Assembly: GCA_900491605.1 (NCBI GenBank)
Contig: UESW01001504.1
Coordinates: forward strand, 675,951-739,950
Direction: 5' to 3'
Length of the DNA: 64,000 nucleotides
Source: Calamus simplicifolius
Taxonomy: Eukaryota; Streptophyta; Magnoliopsida; Arecales; Arecaceae
Below are positions 47,340-58,799 of this stretch, piece by piece. Both the position numbers and the translations under genes were made by a program. How positions within the stretch are numbered: position 1 is the first letter of the stretch; each line of letters opens with the position of its first letter. Under the pieces are notes generated by a model. The model was not told where the DNA came from. It made no database searches and saw only the letters and a list, made by a program, of their open reading frames with translations.

Positions 47340-49679
47340 GACGATGCTAAAATTATAGATCGGAAAGAAATCAAGCACACTCCCGGCCGTGCACCTTCAC
47401 CCATCACTCCAAAATCAGAGGTTGATACTGTAGTTCCTTAAACTGGAATGGAATTCAATTCATCAGATGAAGTATATACTTTCTACAATGGATACGCAAA
47501 AAGAGTTGGTTTTGAATCACAATAGTATGTAGCAGGACCAACAACAACAAACAACTTTGCTTCAAGCACCTGGCGTGTCGGAGGCAAGAAAAATCTAGAA
47601 AAATAGAGAAGAGCATGAATCATAGGGATACTAGGAAAGTTGATTGCATGGCATCCATGAAAGCAAGACTGAATGCTACAAGTGGTAAGTGGATATTGGT
47701 TGAGGTTTCTCTACAACATAACCATGGGATATCCATAACATCAACTGGTTATCTTCGATCGCATAGGAGGATCAGCACACCAGAGAAGGCAGAGATCAGC
47801 AATTTACATGCCATGAATGTTTTGATAACTCAGATATACTCTGCCGTAGCAAAGAGAAAAGGGGGCAGAAGACAATTGGATTTCACCGAGAAGGATGCTT
47901 GTAATTTCATTTTTCGCGAACGTCAGTCTAAGCTGAAAAAAGGAGATGCTCAGTCGATGGTAATCCATTTCACCGAAATGCAACTCAGAAATCCCAATTT
48001 CTTCTATACCTTAGACCTCAATGATCAGGTATGTCTTCTAGATTCATCCAAGGTCAAGATTGGTATGCACATACTTCGGTGATGTTCTAAGCTTTGACTC
48101 AACCTACTTGACAAATAGATATCAAATGCCTTTTTATCTATTCGTCGAGGTCAACCATCATGGACAGTCCACCTTGCTTGGTTGCACATTGTTGTCTGAA
48201 GAGAGTACTGAGACATATAAATGGGTTTTTTAGTCATGGCTGGATGCAAATGGTGGTCAAGCATCTATTGCCATAATAACTGACCAAGATAAGGCAATCG
48301 AGGCTGCTGTTAAAGAAGTTTTTCCTAACACACGACATCAATTTTTTCTTTGGCATATATTGAAGAAGATACCTGAAAAGATTGGCCACATTTGCATAGC
48401 AAATCCCAAATTTATGGTTGATTTCGATGAGGTGATATATGATTCATTGACCATACATTCATTCGAGGAAAGTTGGGTACATGTTATGGAGAATATAAAG
48501 AATGCAAGGCTATAGATTGGTTCAATGTCCTTTATGAATGTCAGGATAAATGGGTCCCAGTTTAGCTAAAGGATACATTCTTCGCAGGTTTGTATGTCAT
48601 TGTCTTTAGTTCATGTTCGCATTTAACGCTTCTTTTTTAACAAAATTATGTATAGGGATATCATCTTCACAAAGGAGCGAGGGCATAAATCACTTCTTCG
48701 ATGGGTTAATAAATTCGAAGACTACACTAACGGAGTTCATAGGTAAGTACGAAGATGCCTTGGAGAAAAGGTATGAGGCCAAAAATGAGAAGATAATAGG
48801 ACATTGCAAACGATTGCTTTCCTAAAGACATCATCACCTTTTGAGAGACAAGCTGCATAAAGGTATACAAGGCCATATTTAAAAAATTTCAGAATGAGAT
48901 CCTTGAAATGGCTGCATCAAATACTAAATTGATCAAGGAAGCTGATGACTGTTGTGTATATTCTGTAAAGTTATATGAAAGGATTGAAGTCGATGGCATC
49001 GGCAAGGAGATGATCAAAGAATATATCATGTCATACGATAGAAATATTGAGGATGTCCAATGCCAGTGTCGATCCTTTCAGTTTAAGGGTTACCTGTGTA
49101 GGTATGCCTTGTTGGTTCTTTATCAAAGTGACATATTTTGTTTACCAGATAAATACTTCTTGAAAAGATGGTGCAAGGACATGAAATACCAATTCGATGA
49201 TTTCGACTATAATACTGAATGTTGTGATAAAAGCACACGAAAATCACGGTACGTAGTGATAATTTTTTATTTGAAATGTATTAATATGTTTTCGATAACA
49301 TTATGTTATTGATTGAAGATATAGTTTGCTGAGTCATCAGATGATGAAGATCGCATAGATAGCCTCCATGTCTGAAGATGCATTTAATTTAGTGATGGAT
49401 GGTCTAACACCTATATTCAAAATTGCCGTGGATGCTAACTGCGTAGCTAAGCCAAGTACAGAGCTTGTAATTCAAGATCCTCAGCAAATTAGGATGAAAG
49501 GTCACCCAAGAGAGAACAGAGTAAAGAGTGGAGTCGAGAAGAAGTCAAAAAGATCAAGAAAAATCTGGTCAAGGCAACCGTTGACGCTTCACCAATGCAA
49601 AATAAAGTAAGAGATGCTTCAAGCAACAGGCAGACTTGTATGCAGCCAATTAACACCGGAGAGGACATAGAAAGAATTG
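47340..49679 (+). pseudogene. FAR1-type MULE transposase, copy 1, interrupted
   Basis: FAR1 DNA-binding domain: TGMEFNSSDEVYTFYNGYAK at about 47442-47502, then DCMASMKARLNATSGKW and HNHG near 47640-47730, the C...HNH zinc pattern. The MULE catalytic domain follows: SFDSTYLTNRYQMPFY near 48092 and AIITDQDKAIEAAVKE near 48275. A SWIM zinc finger lies near 49058-49110 (QCQCRSFQFKGYLCRYALLV) with Tyr where His is usual. Intron 49249-49318 has a normal GT donor. Lesions: TAA 47439, TAG 47523, TAG 48231, an ~11-bp deletion near 48025, plus frameshifts around 48490-48600 and 48840. The copia insertion at 49680 removes the end. In the family this enzyme cuts and inserts MULEs in the nucleus; FHY3/FAR1 regulators derive from it. 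Confidence 0.9.
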
Positions 49680-51347
49680 TGTTGGCCCAGATGACAACCC
49701 AAGAGGGGGGGGGGGTGAATTGGGTTCTTTAAAAATTAGCCTTTTAAAATAGTTTGCTTAAGATGAATAAAAGCAAATGCAATGTAGATACAAAGTGCTG
49801 TGAATAAAGTAGAGATAGAGAAAGAGTCAATGGAAGCACGACAAACACACAGATTTTATAGTGGTTCGATGTATCCAACACCTACGTCCACTCCCAAGAT
49901 TCACTTGGGTCCACACTATAATCTTCCTTGACTACAGCCGAGTTGTTTTACAAGCTCACAACTCAAACTTGTTGTTTTCCCAGGATCACAACGAACCTAG
50001 CTGGTTTTCAAGGGCTCACCAGCACAAAAACCCTAACACAAGCTTAACCAAGCTCGTACCGAGGTAAGACTACCTCCTCTAGTTCAATCCCCCAGATTGA
50101 ACTAGGCACAAATAATAGAAATGTTGTTTTTCAATTACAAGCTCCTTAATGAGCAGATAACAAATATAAGAATAAAGTTTAGAAAAGCCTGATTTGCAGA
50201 TGGTTGGCTTTGAGCTTTTCTTCTTTTCTTCTTTTCCTCAACTCCTTTGAAGTGTAGAATCGGGCCTCAGCTCGGATTCTTCACGGAATGTATGTTGGAG
50301 TTGATTTGAGCTTTTCCTCTTTTCTTTGAGTGTTGAAAATCACTTGAGATGCTCTTGAATAGCTCTTGGATTTTCTTCTGAAGCTTCCTTGGATTGTTGA
50401 GCTTGAGCACAGAAGGAGCTTCCTTTGATTTCACACTCTTTCTTTCACTCTATTTTGAATCATGGATTTTTTCAAATGAAGCTCTGTTTTTTCGATTTTT
50501 CTCTTCTTTTCTCTTGAAGTGAATGTCTCTCTTTTTGTATTTTTTTGATTTGAAAACGGCTTCTCTATTTATAGATTCTGCAAAAATATAGCCGTTAGAA
50601 AAAGAAAAATAGCCGTTAATTAAAAATCTTACCGTTGACGCTGAGTTGGCATTCGGAAAATCTCGCCCAGATTTGCTAGAGTCGACTCCTGCTTTTCGCG
50701 AGTCGGCTCGAAGTCGTGATACCAAAAATAGAAATGCACAGAAAGTTAGAGGGTCGACTCATCAAAAATAAAGTGTCGACTCCTGACAGTCAGGGGTCGA
50801 CTCATGAAAAGTTGGGGGTCGACTCGCGAAATGCTCAGAAAAACACACCTCTGGTGTCTGAGCGGAGTCGACTCACACAGTCATAGAGTCGGCTCGACAG
50901 AATCGGGGGTCGACTCGAGAAATCACATGGGTCGACTCGAGACAGACAGTCATTTCTGTACTCTGAGTGGAGTCGACTCTGAAACTCAAGAGTCAGCTCC
51001 GGAACGTATCAAAAATTAGAAAGTTTTCTGATTGACTTTAAATTTATTCCAGATTCATTTTAAATCAATTTTTTGACTTGAATATAATAAATTGACATTA
51101 GGAATCAATTCAAGAAATGTTCCAAAAACTCATTGATTAAAATATGAAGTATTAAATTTCTTTTTGAAAGCTTAAACATTGAGCTTAAAGTTACTTTCAA
51201 ATTGATTAAAGTCAAACTTTAACATTCTCATTGATTGTTCTAAATAAATTCATTGCTCATGTAAATAAATTCATTACATCTTTTAATATACTCATGGCTT
51301 TTGGTAATCATCAAAATCAATAAGATTGGGGCAACAAATTCTCAACA
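49680..51347 (-). repeat. 3' LTR of minus-strand copia (1668 bp)
   Basis: TG...CA ends. Minus-strand TATA box TATAAATA at 50566-50573. A cluster of GAGTCGACTC-type palindromes lies at 50680-51000. On the minus strand the LTR is preceded at 51348-51375 by a purine-rich tract (AAAAAGGAGAAGATTG), in the polypurine position. Confidence 0.85.
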
Positions 51348-51819
51348 ATCTCCCCAACAATCTTCTCCTTTTTGATGATGACAAAAACATTGAGTTTATG
51401 CATGATTGATTAAAGAATTTATTTTAATTTCATAGTTAGGCTTAGGCTCCCCCTGAATGAGGTAGCTCCCCCTATGAAACTTAAATAAATATCCCATTCA
51501 TTCATTTATTTATCTCATTCATTCAATCATTTTAATATCATTTGATTAATCAATTTCTCCCATATGCATATACAGTTATAAAGCTATAAAACTCTCCCCC
51601 TTTTTTGTTATCAACAAAAGGTAGGGATGCATCAAACATAATCATTCATTCATTCAAGATTTGATTTAACAAAATCATTCATTCATTGATCAAAGGAGAA
51701 ATACATTCAAAACTGAGATTACATTGACAATTCAAAATAGACTTTTCATTACATCAAAGTATAAAAGTGTAAACATAATATAAACGTCATTACATCATAA
51801 GGACTAAGTATCTAATACA

Positions 51820-53219
51820 TCAAAAGTGAGTCCTTACAATCCTAGTTAAGTGATCTATGATATTTTTCATTCCATCTGTTTGTATCTTCACATAGTCCTT
51901 CAGTCTCTCATCAACAAAAGTGCAAGCAGTCAAAATTTTATCTTGGAGTTCGGCATTGCATTTTGCATATGTTTCGCCATCTCCGCAGACATCTTTAAGT
52001 TCTTCAAATATGTTCTTTAGATCTCCACTTAAAGACTCTGATGAATTGCTAAGGGTTATTTTTATCTTGGTGATCCGGTCATCCAAAGAGTAAAGAGTTT
52101 CCTTAAGATTCATAAACTTGTTTTCAAACTCTGATTTTAACTTATCTGACTGATCATCAAGAAGGCCTTTAAGCTGCCTTAACTGAAGTTCTGTGAAGCC
52201 AACAGATGAAGATGATGCTTGATCAAACAACGGAGCAGGGGTAGGGGCAGGAGCAAGAATAGGAGAGCTCGGAGGTGCAGGCGAAGAGTGTCTAACCGAT
52301 GGTCCCGGTGCCTCAGCATCCGTTGCTCTTTCTTCCATCAAACCTTTCCTTTCCCATCTTTCGTTCTTCTTAACAAAACCCATCCTATGTATAGTGGCCA
52401 AACTGTAAAATCTGTGTGTCTCAAGTTCCTCATAGGCTCACTATCTGATATGACAATCCCTTGCTCTGAAAAATTTTAGTGAGGATCATGCCATAGGGTA
52501 AACTAGATTTTCTCTTACCTCCACAATCGGCAATATACCATAAAATCATGCTAGGAAGGTTAATGGGTTTACCAGTCACAATTGCATCCATTACAAAAAT
52601 ATCCCTTTCAGACACATAGTCGAATCTTCCAATTTTGGGGAAAAGGATTCTACTACAATATTGTGGAGCAGTCTCAATTCTAGGGATAACTGATTAGCAA
52701 AAACTTCCTCAAAACCGACAATCTCCCTATTAAGTAGTCTAGAAAGAGCTGGGCTTCTATCTTCTAAAGAAAAAGTAGATATACCCGACATAGGTAGATC
52801 CAACAATCTTGAAAGCAGCTCTACAGTCACTGATATTCTGTTTCCTCTAACAATGCTTATAAGACCATTATCTCCTCTAGATAGATTCTTATAAAATTCC
52901 TTGACAAGGGCAGGGTATGTAGGGCAATCTAAGAGCAAATCTTTTCCCAACCTATCTCAATCAACTGCCTTCCCATAATAAATCCCTCAGCTTCAAACAA
53001 TTCAAAATCTACTTTCCTCCCCGTAGTAATCACTCTATCGGCGAGTCTATCTACCTGAGATGGAGCCGTAGATGGAGAAGCACTAGGAGTTGAAGATGAT
53101 GAGGGTTGAATCCAGCTCGGTGAAGGCTCACGAACAGGACGCCTCACGGTCTTCCTCACAACCCTCTTCCTCTTTTACTCCGGCCGCACCAAGGTTAGAT
53201 CCTCGAGTTTTAGGGGCCA
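51820..53219 (-). pseudogene. Extra ORF at env position of copia (plant transposon protein-like)
   Basis: Read on the minus strand: ATG at 53219 or 53159, then RRPVREPSPSWIQPSSSSTP, and a globular part (53080-52591) with DRLADRVITTGRKVDFELFE, YPALVKEFYKNLSRGDNG and RISVTVELLSRLLDLPMSG, which resembles the putative plant transposon protein domain (Transposase_32-like). A middle block (52615-52430) has LPSMILWYIAD. The last block (52401-51820) is Ser/Pro-rich and then a probable coiled coil (LRQLKGLLDDQSDKLKSEFE). Frameshifts near 53150, 52945, 52600 and 52430 break it. It is encoded in the same sense as pol. Its position matches the env-like ORF of SIRE-type elements, but I see no clear signal peptide or membrane segment. 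Confidence 0.65.
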
Positions 53220-53299
53220 TTGATCTATTGGAAGGGTTAATCAGGGATTCTTAAGGATTTGGAAGGTCTGGAAGTATTTTGGAGAGAGTATTCAAAAGA

Positions 53300-53530
53300 T
53301 TTGAAATGATAGAAATGAGCGGTGAGTCGACTCTGCCCTAGATAAATCAACCTGGGACCACTTCGAGTCGGCTCCCGCAAAGCAAGGGGTCGACTCCAGA
53401 CAGTCATAGAAAACTATCCCAAAGTGGAGTCGACTCGCGTAGAGAAGGAGTCAACTCAGAGTTTCAGCAGAAACAAGGAGTCGACTCCGATACTGACCGA
53501 GTCGGCTCCGAGACTATTTCAGAGCAAAAA
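53300..53530. repeat. GAGTCGACTC-type palindrome cluster upstream of the extra ORF
   Basis: About eight GAGTCGACTC or GAGTCGGCTC-like motifs in ~200 bp. A similar cluster lies in the LTR (50680-51000), sharing AGACAGTCAT and GTGGAGTCGACTC in the same orientation, which suggests a common origin. Confidence 0.7.
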
Positions 53531-53699
53531 CATGAAATTTCTGAAATGTGTCTGGATAATGATCATAAAAATTGATAAAATAATCATTGGATTTGAATAG
53601 ATCAATTAGATATGAATTCTAGATAGGATTTCCTTAAAGATCAAGGATTTGAAAGAATTTTAGATAAAATTTCCTTAGGGTTTCAAATTCATTCTAATG

Positions 53700-55795
53700 G
53701 ATCACAAATCCCTAACTCTCCTCTAAGATAACATAATCTTTCTTCACTTAAGGGTTTTGTAAATATGTCAGCTAATTGTTCTTCAGTATTAACATAATCA
53801 AGACATATTTCTCCATTAGTTACATGTTCTCTGATAAAATGATATCTAATTTCTATGTGTTTAGTTCTAGAATGTTGAATTGGATTTTTTGTTAGATTAA
53901 TTGCACTCGTGTTATCACATTTTATAGGTATTTTATCAAGAGTGATACCATAGTCTTCAAGTTGTCACTTAATCCATAGGATTTGAGCACAGCAACTTCC
54001 AGCTGCAACATATTCAGCTTCAGTAGTTGATAATGCAACTGAATTTTGCTTTTTGCTAAACTATGAGATTAAGTTACTTCTTAAGAATTGGCATGCACCA
54101 CTTGTACTTTTTCTATCTAACTTACATCCAGCATAATCAGAATCAGTGTATGCAATCAGATTTAATGTTGAGTCTCTAGAATACCATAACCTACATTTTT
54201 TGTTCCACTTAAGTATCTTAGTATTCTTTTAACAGCAATTAAATGTGATTCTTTAGGTTCAGACTGAAATCTAGCACATAAGCAAACAGCAAACATTATG
54301 TCTGGTCTACTTGCAGTTAAGTAAAGTAGGGATCCGATTATACCTCGATAATATTTTTGATCAACCTTCTTACCTTCTTCATCTTTGTCCAGCTTGCATG
54401 AAGGACTCATTGGTGTTCCGAGGGGTTTGATTGATTCCATACCAACTTCTTTAGAATTTCTCTTGTGTATTTTGTTTGGTTGATAAAGATTCCTCTTTCT
54501 TTGTTTGATTTGGAGTCCAAGGAAGAAGTTGAGTTCTCCCATCATGCTCATTTCAAATTCGCCCTGCATCAACTTGGCAAACTCTGATATAGAATATTGT
54601 TAGTAGCACCAAAATGATATCATCAACATATATTTGAACTACTAATAAATCCTTACCTTTTCTTTTCAAAATAATGTTTTATCAACATCCTCTTATAAAA
54701 TCATTTTCAATTAAGAATTTACTTAATCTATCATACCAAGCTCTAGGTGCTTGTTTCAAACCATATAATGCTTTGTGCAATTTAAAACGGATTTAAAAAT
54801 GATCTTCAAAACCTGGTGGTTGTTCTATATATACTTCTTCATTTATAAATCCATTTAGAAAAGCACTTTTTACATCCATTTGAAATAAGTTAAAATTCAT
54901 GTGACATGCAAATGCAAGTAATAGTCTAATGGCTTCTAATCTAGCTACTGGTGCAAAGGTTTCATCAAATCAATACCTTCTCTTGATTATATCCTTTTGC
55001 AACTAATCTAGCTTTGTTTCTAATTACTATGCCATTTTCATCTAGTTTATTTCTAATATCCATTTTGATCCTATAACAGAATGATTTTTAGGTCTTTCAA
55101 CTAAGTCCATACATTATTTCTAGTAAATTGATTTAATTCTTCTTGCATTGCTAACATCCAATTATTATCTTTTTCAGTTTCTTCAATAGTTTAGGTTCAA
55201 TTTGTGATACAAATGCAAGATGATTACTAATATTTCTCATAGATGATCTAGTTCTTATTCCTTGAGATGGATCACCTATAATCAATTCCTTAGGGTGACT
55301 ATAAGCATATCTCCAATCCCTAGGTAGATCTACATCATTATGATTAGTGTTAGTATTCATCCTTAGGTGAATCATTATCTTTAGCGTCTTGCTCTTGATC
55401 TAAAGATACATCAATATTTAATTTTTTAAGATCTTTTTCAATTAAGTATGTATCTTCTTCATCATCAAATTTTTCGGAACGAGTTGCTAAAGATTCATCA
55501 AAAACTACATGAATGGATTCTTCAACAACTAAAGTTTTCTTGTTAAATACTATATGCTTTACTAGTTATTGAGTATCCTAAGAATATTCCTTCATCAGAT
55601 TTAGCATCAAATTTGCCTAAATTATTTTTACCATTATTATGAACAAAACATTTACAACCAAATGCATGAAAATATTTAATGTTGGGTTTTCTATCATGCC
55701 TAATTCATAGGTGTTTTCTTTAAAATAGGTCTAAATAATGCTCTATTTAGGATGTAACATGCTGTGTTAATAGCTTCGCCCAAAAGNATTTCTGT
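53700..55795 (-). pseudogene. Copia pol fragment: integrase tail, RT, RNase H (minus strand)
   Basis: On the minus strand: integrase C-terminal sequence next to the junction (ACYILNRALFRPILKKTP near 55755-55700), RT from about 55100, the YVDDIIF motif near 54632-54612 with a frameshift just after it, and an open stretch 54572-54162 (MMGELNFFLGLQIKQRKRNL, YYRGIIGSLLYLTASRPDI). RNase H ends with DNTSAINLTKNPIQHSRTKH near 53920 and the copia signature ADIFTKPLS near 53780. Many frameshifts and stops are present. Integrase before RT identifies copia. The 5' side of integrase is missing at 55795. Confidence 0.88.
55787..55787. other. Ambiguous base N at a rearrangement junction
   Basis: The only N I noticed in the window. 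It lies in the copia integrase codons (KxFW region on the minus strand), nine bases before the start of MULE copy 2 similarity at 55796. Confidence 0.9.
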
Positions 55796-55994
55796 AGGAA
55801 ATGTCATCCGCAGCAGGAAGTAAAAAGTCCTTGTTCTCACTTCTTTGTAAAGCTCCTTTATTACACCAACTATTTTTTGTCGTTAGAGAAGTTAATGTGT
55901 GACCAAACCATTTGATGCGGGGTAACTTCTTTAGACCAAAACAGTTATGACATTCCGGAGTCATAACTATTTAGAGTTTACTGTTTTATAGCAC

Positions 55995-57003
55995 GAATGT
56001 CATACTCTTTTAATTAGGTGTTATACCTTATGAACTGGGGTGTTGTCAGAGTATTTCGGTCTATATTTCCCGTTATTTCCTGTCCATATAGCTCTAGTGT
56101 CGTCATAAAAGCTACGACACCCCAGATTTACTGTTAAGACACCGTAGTTATAAGCCTACGACACCCGTGCTTATAACTGACCATGGAAGAGCATGGGAAT
56201 GGATATAAAGAGAAGAGGGGGAGGGGCATTCTACAGAGGGCCAAGAGGAGAAGAGGGGGAGCGACTCCCCAGTTTAAATCTTAAGAGTCCCGGAACAGGT
56301 GTCGTCACCTTAAAGCTAGGGTGTCATCAGATGAGAGCTAGGGTGTCGTTAGATGAGAGCTGGGAGTCGTCAGATGAGAGCTGGGGTGTCATAAGAGCCT
56401 AAATCGGGGATGTCATCGGTCCCCGCCTTTTAACAGTCATGGAACGGGTGTCGTCGCCTTAAAGGTAGGGTGTCATCGTGCATGAGAGCTGGGGTGTCGT
56501 AAGAGCCTAAGTAGGAATGTCGTCAGTCCCTGCCTTAATAGTCCCCGCATGGGTATCGTCGCGCTAAAGCTAGGGTGTCGTCGGATGAGAGCTGGGGTAT
56601 CGTAATAGCCTAATTCGGGGATGTCATCGGTCCCTGCCTTAATAGTCCTCTCACGGATGTCATCGCCTTAAAGCTAGGGTGTCATCGTGCTAAAGCTGGG
56701 GTATCGTAAGAGCCTAAGTCGTCTGTCCCCGCCTTAACAGTCCCAGCACAGGTGTCGTTGCCTTAAAGCTAGGGTGTGTCGCGCTAAAGCTGGGGTGTCG
56801 TAAGAGCCTAAGTCATCGGTCCTCGCCTTAACATTCCCCACATGGGTGTCGTCGCCTTAAAGCTAGGGTGTCATCGCTCTAAAGCTGGGGTATCATCAGA
56901 TGAGAACTGGGGTGTCGTTAACAGCTTGAGTCGGGAATGTCATCGTTCGTAACACCCCAGTTGAAACCTTACGACACCACAGTTGAAACCTTAAGACACC
57001 CGT
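55995..57003. repeat. MULE copy 2 array A
   Basis: Homologous to 44529-45530: a GACACC block at 56113-56168, a GGTGTCGT block at 56300-56900, then a GACACC block at 56950-57003. Same mostly 22-24-bp monomer steps. Confidence 0.85.
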
Positions 57004-57339
57004 TCATGCTTAGGAGAAAACTTTACCACATCCCAGGATGAAATCAGTCGAAAAACAGTGATGACATCCAAGCTCCCTTATCCTTCGGTCTCAACCGATG
57101 ATAACGGACACTCCTCATGCTTCGGTGAGTCTGAGCAATATACCACACTCCGGTTGGAACTTATGAGTTCCACTTATCTTAGGGACGCTACACCTTAGCC
57201 TCGTCAAGATCACCAAAGATACCCCAGGAGGATGGTCCGTTTGGTAAGGCTCACATGATAAGAGAGAATGGCAGCAAACACAAAAGTTACTAAAATTTCT
57301 TTTTATCCATCACATAAAGAAAGACAAGAAGAAAAGAAA

Positions 57340-57672
57340 AGAAAAAAGTACAAGAGTCCTCACTGGGGCTTATCATCTTCTCCGGGCGCTGTCGAGCTCC
57401 CCCCACGCTGCAGGGCTAACTCGGCGATCTGACGCTGGAGGGATGCTACTTGCGCCTCCAGTTGGCTATTGGCCCAACGCAGGAGCTCGATCTCTCTCAT
57501 TAAAATGGTCAGGTATTGCTCGGCCGCCCTGTGGTGTCACTCGTGGTTTGCGACGACGACGCAAAGACCTCCCCATCGACAGTTACCATGGTGCGGCTCC
57601 CATGGGCCCCCCATGGCCATTGACACCGCTGCTTGGTGGTTCAGTCGATCGTCCCTCGCCTCCAGAAGCCAT
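57340..57672 (-). pseudogene. Small MULE-borne coiled-coil ORF, copy 2 (unknown function)
   Basis: Minus-strand ATG at 57672 gives MASGGEGRSTEPPSSGVNGH. A frameshift after about residue 24 shifts the VTVDGEVFAS block, and another lies near 57540. In this copy the segment EIELLRWANSQLEAQVASLQ is continuous, unlike copy 1, and leads into RQIAELALQRGG and an early stop near 57370. The two copies therefore carry different breaks in the same small ORF, which supports a once-functional product. I do not recognise the family. Confidence 0.5.
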
Positions 57673-57937
57673 CTCAGTATCCAAAATTTTGGAATATCAG
57701 CTGAAAGATGATTAACGATGGCATTCCCCCATCCATATTTAAGCTATTCCTGGCGAGTGTTTCGATTGCCCGAGCTATCAGCTCCGGTGCCCCTATCGTG
57801 GAAACTCGCCATGTGCCACCATCTCAGTGGGCGCTCACAGGAAATGAAGGGTTGCGCCCCCCTCACTGAGTTTTGGAGGATGGGGAATAGAAGAAACCAT
57901 TACTGAAGAGAGTGTCAGGAAGCCAAATACACGCTGG

Positions 57938-58750
57938 ACGGATAAGCTTTACGACATCCCAAGAGTCAACCGACCGGAAGTATGACGACACCAAAGTTAT
58001 GTTCACCCAAAAAAAGATCTATGACACCGTAGTTGAAACCTCACGACACCCTAGTACCATTGCTACGACACACATGCTTATAACTGACCACGGAGAGAAT
58101 CCCCGCGACACCCCAGGAGGAATTCAGCAAAAATCCTTCGCGACACCCCAGTTGAAACCTCACGACACCCTTGGTATAAACTTATGAGACCACTATGATA
58201 AATTTGAACTAGGCAGGAATTTTGACATCACCCTAGTTGTCATCGTGCCTTAACAGTCCTCGCATGGGTGTTGTCGCCTTAAAGCTAGGTGTCATCGCTC
58301 TAAAGCTGGGGTGTCGTAAGAGCCTAAGTCGTCGGTCCCCACCTTAACAATCCCCTCACGGGTGTCATCGCCTTAAAGCTAGGGTGTCATCGCGCTAAAG
58401 CTGGGTGTCGTAAGAGCCTAAGTCGTCGGTCCCCGCCTTAACAGTCCCGGCACGGGTGTCGTCGCCTTAAAGCTAGGGTGTCGTCGCGCTAAAGATGGGG
58501 TGTCGTAAGAGCCTAAGTCGTCGGTCCTCGCCTTAACAGTTCCCACACGGGTATCGTCGCCTTAAAGCTAAGGTGTTGTCGCTCTAAAGCTGGGGTGTTG
58601 TAAGAGCCTAAGTCGGAGATGTCGTTGCCTTAAAGCTAGGGTGTCGTCCGATGAGAGCTAGGGTGTGTAACAGCCTAATTGTGTTGTCATATTTCTTCAA
58701 GTGAGGTGTCGTATTTTTTTAACATTGGTGTCCTAATGCTTTGTCAGGAT
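57938..58750. repeat. MULE copy 2 array B
   Basis: Homologous to 46476-47285, with GACACC orientation at 57985-58195 and GGTGTCGT orientation from about 58265 onward, ending with the same CTTTGTCAGGATAT sequence. Confidence 0.85.
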
Positions 58751-58799
58751 ATATTGACAGCTAAATCAATGGATATCATTGTTCATGACTGTGTACCTA

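Larger units (their letters stand above)
44332..49679 (+). mobile_element. Mutator-like element (MULE) copy 1, 3' end displaced by copia
   Basis: This 5.35-kb stretch is near-identical to 55796-61165. In order it holds repeat array A, a small minus-strand ORF, array B, and a FAR1-type transposase gene. At 49680 it stops in the middle of the last exon because a copia LTR begins; copy 2 shows the uninterrupted sequence. The left boundary of similarity, 44332, is only where copy 2 starts, so the true left end of the element could lie further left and was not found. Confidence 0.8.
49680..55795 (-). mobile_element. SIRE/Maximus-like copia element on the minus strand, 5' truncated
   Basis: On the minus strand the order is integrase tail (about 55790), RT, RNase H, a ~480-bp gap, an extra ORF, and the 3' LTR (51347-49680). 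The LTR starts (minus) TGTTGAGAATTTGTTGCCCC and ends GTCATCTGGGCCAACA. The candidate target duplication AATTG lies at 49675-49679; its partner is lost. The element is cut in the integrase region within 10 bp of an N at 55787, so the 5' LTR, gag, protease and most of integrase are missing. An ORF between pol and the 3' LTR is typical of SIRE/Maximus-type elements. Confidence 0.85.
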
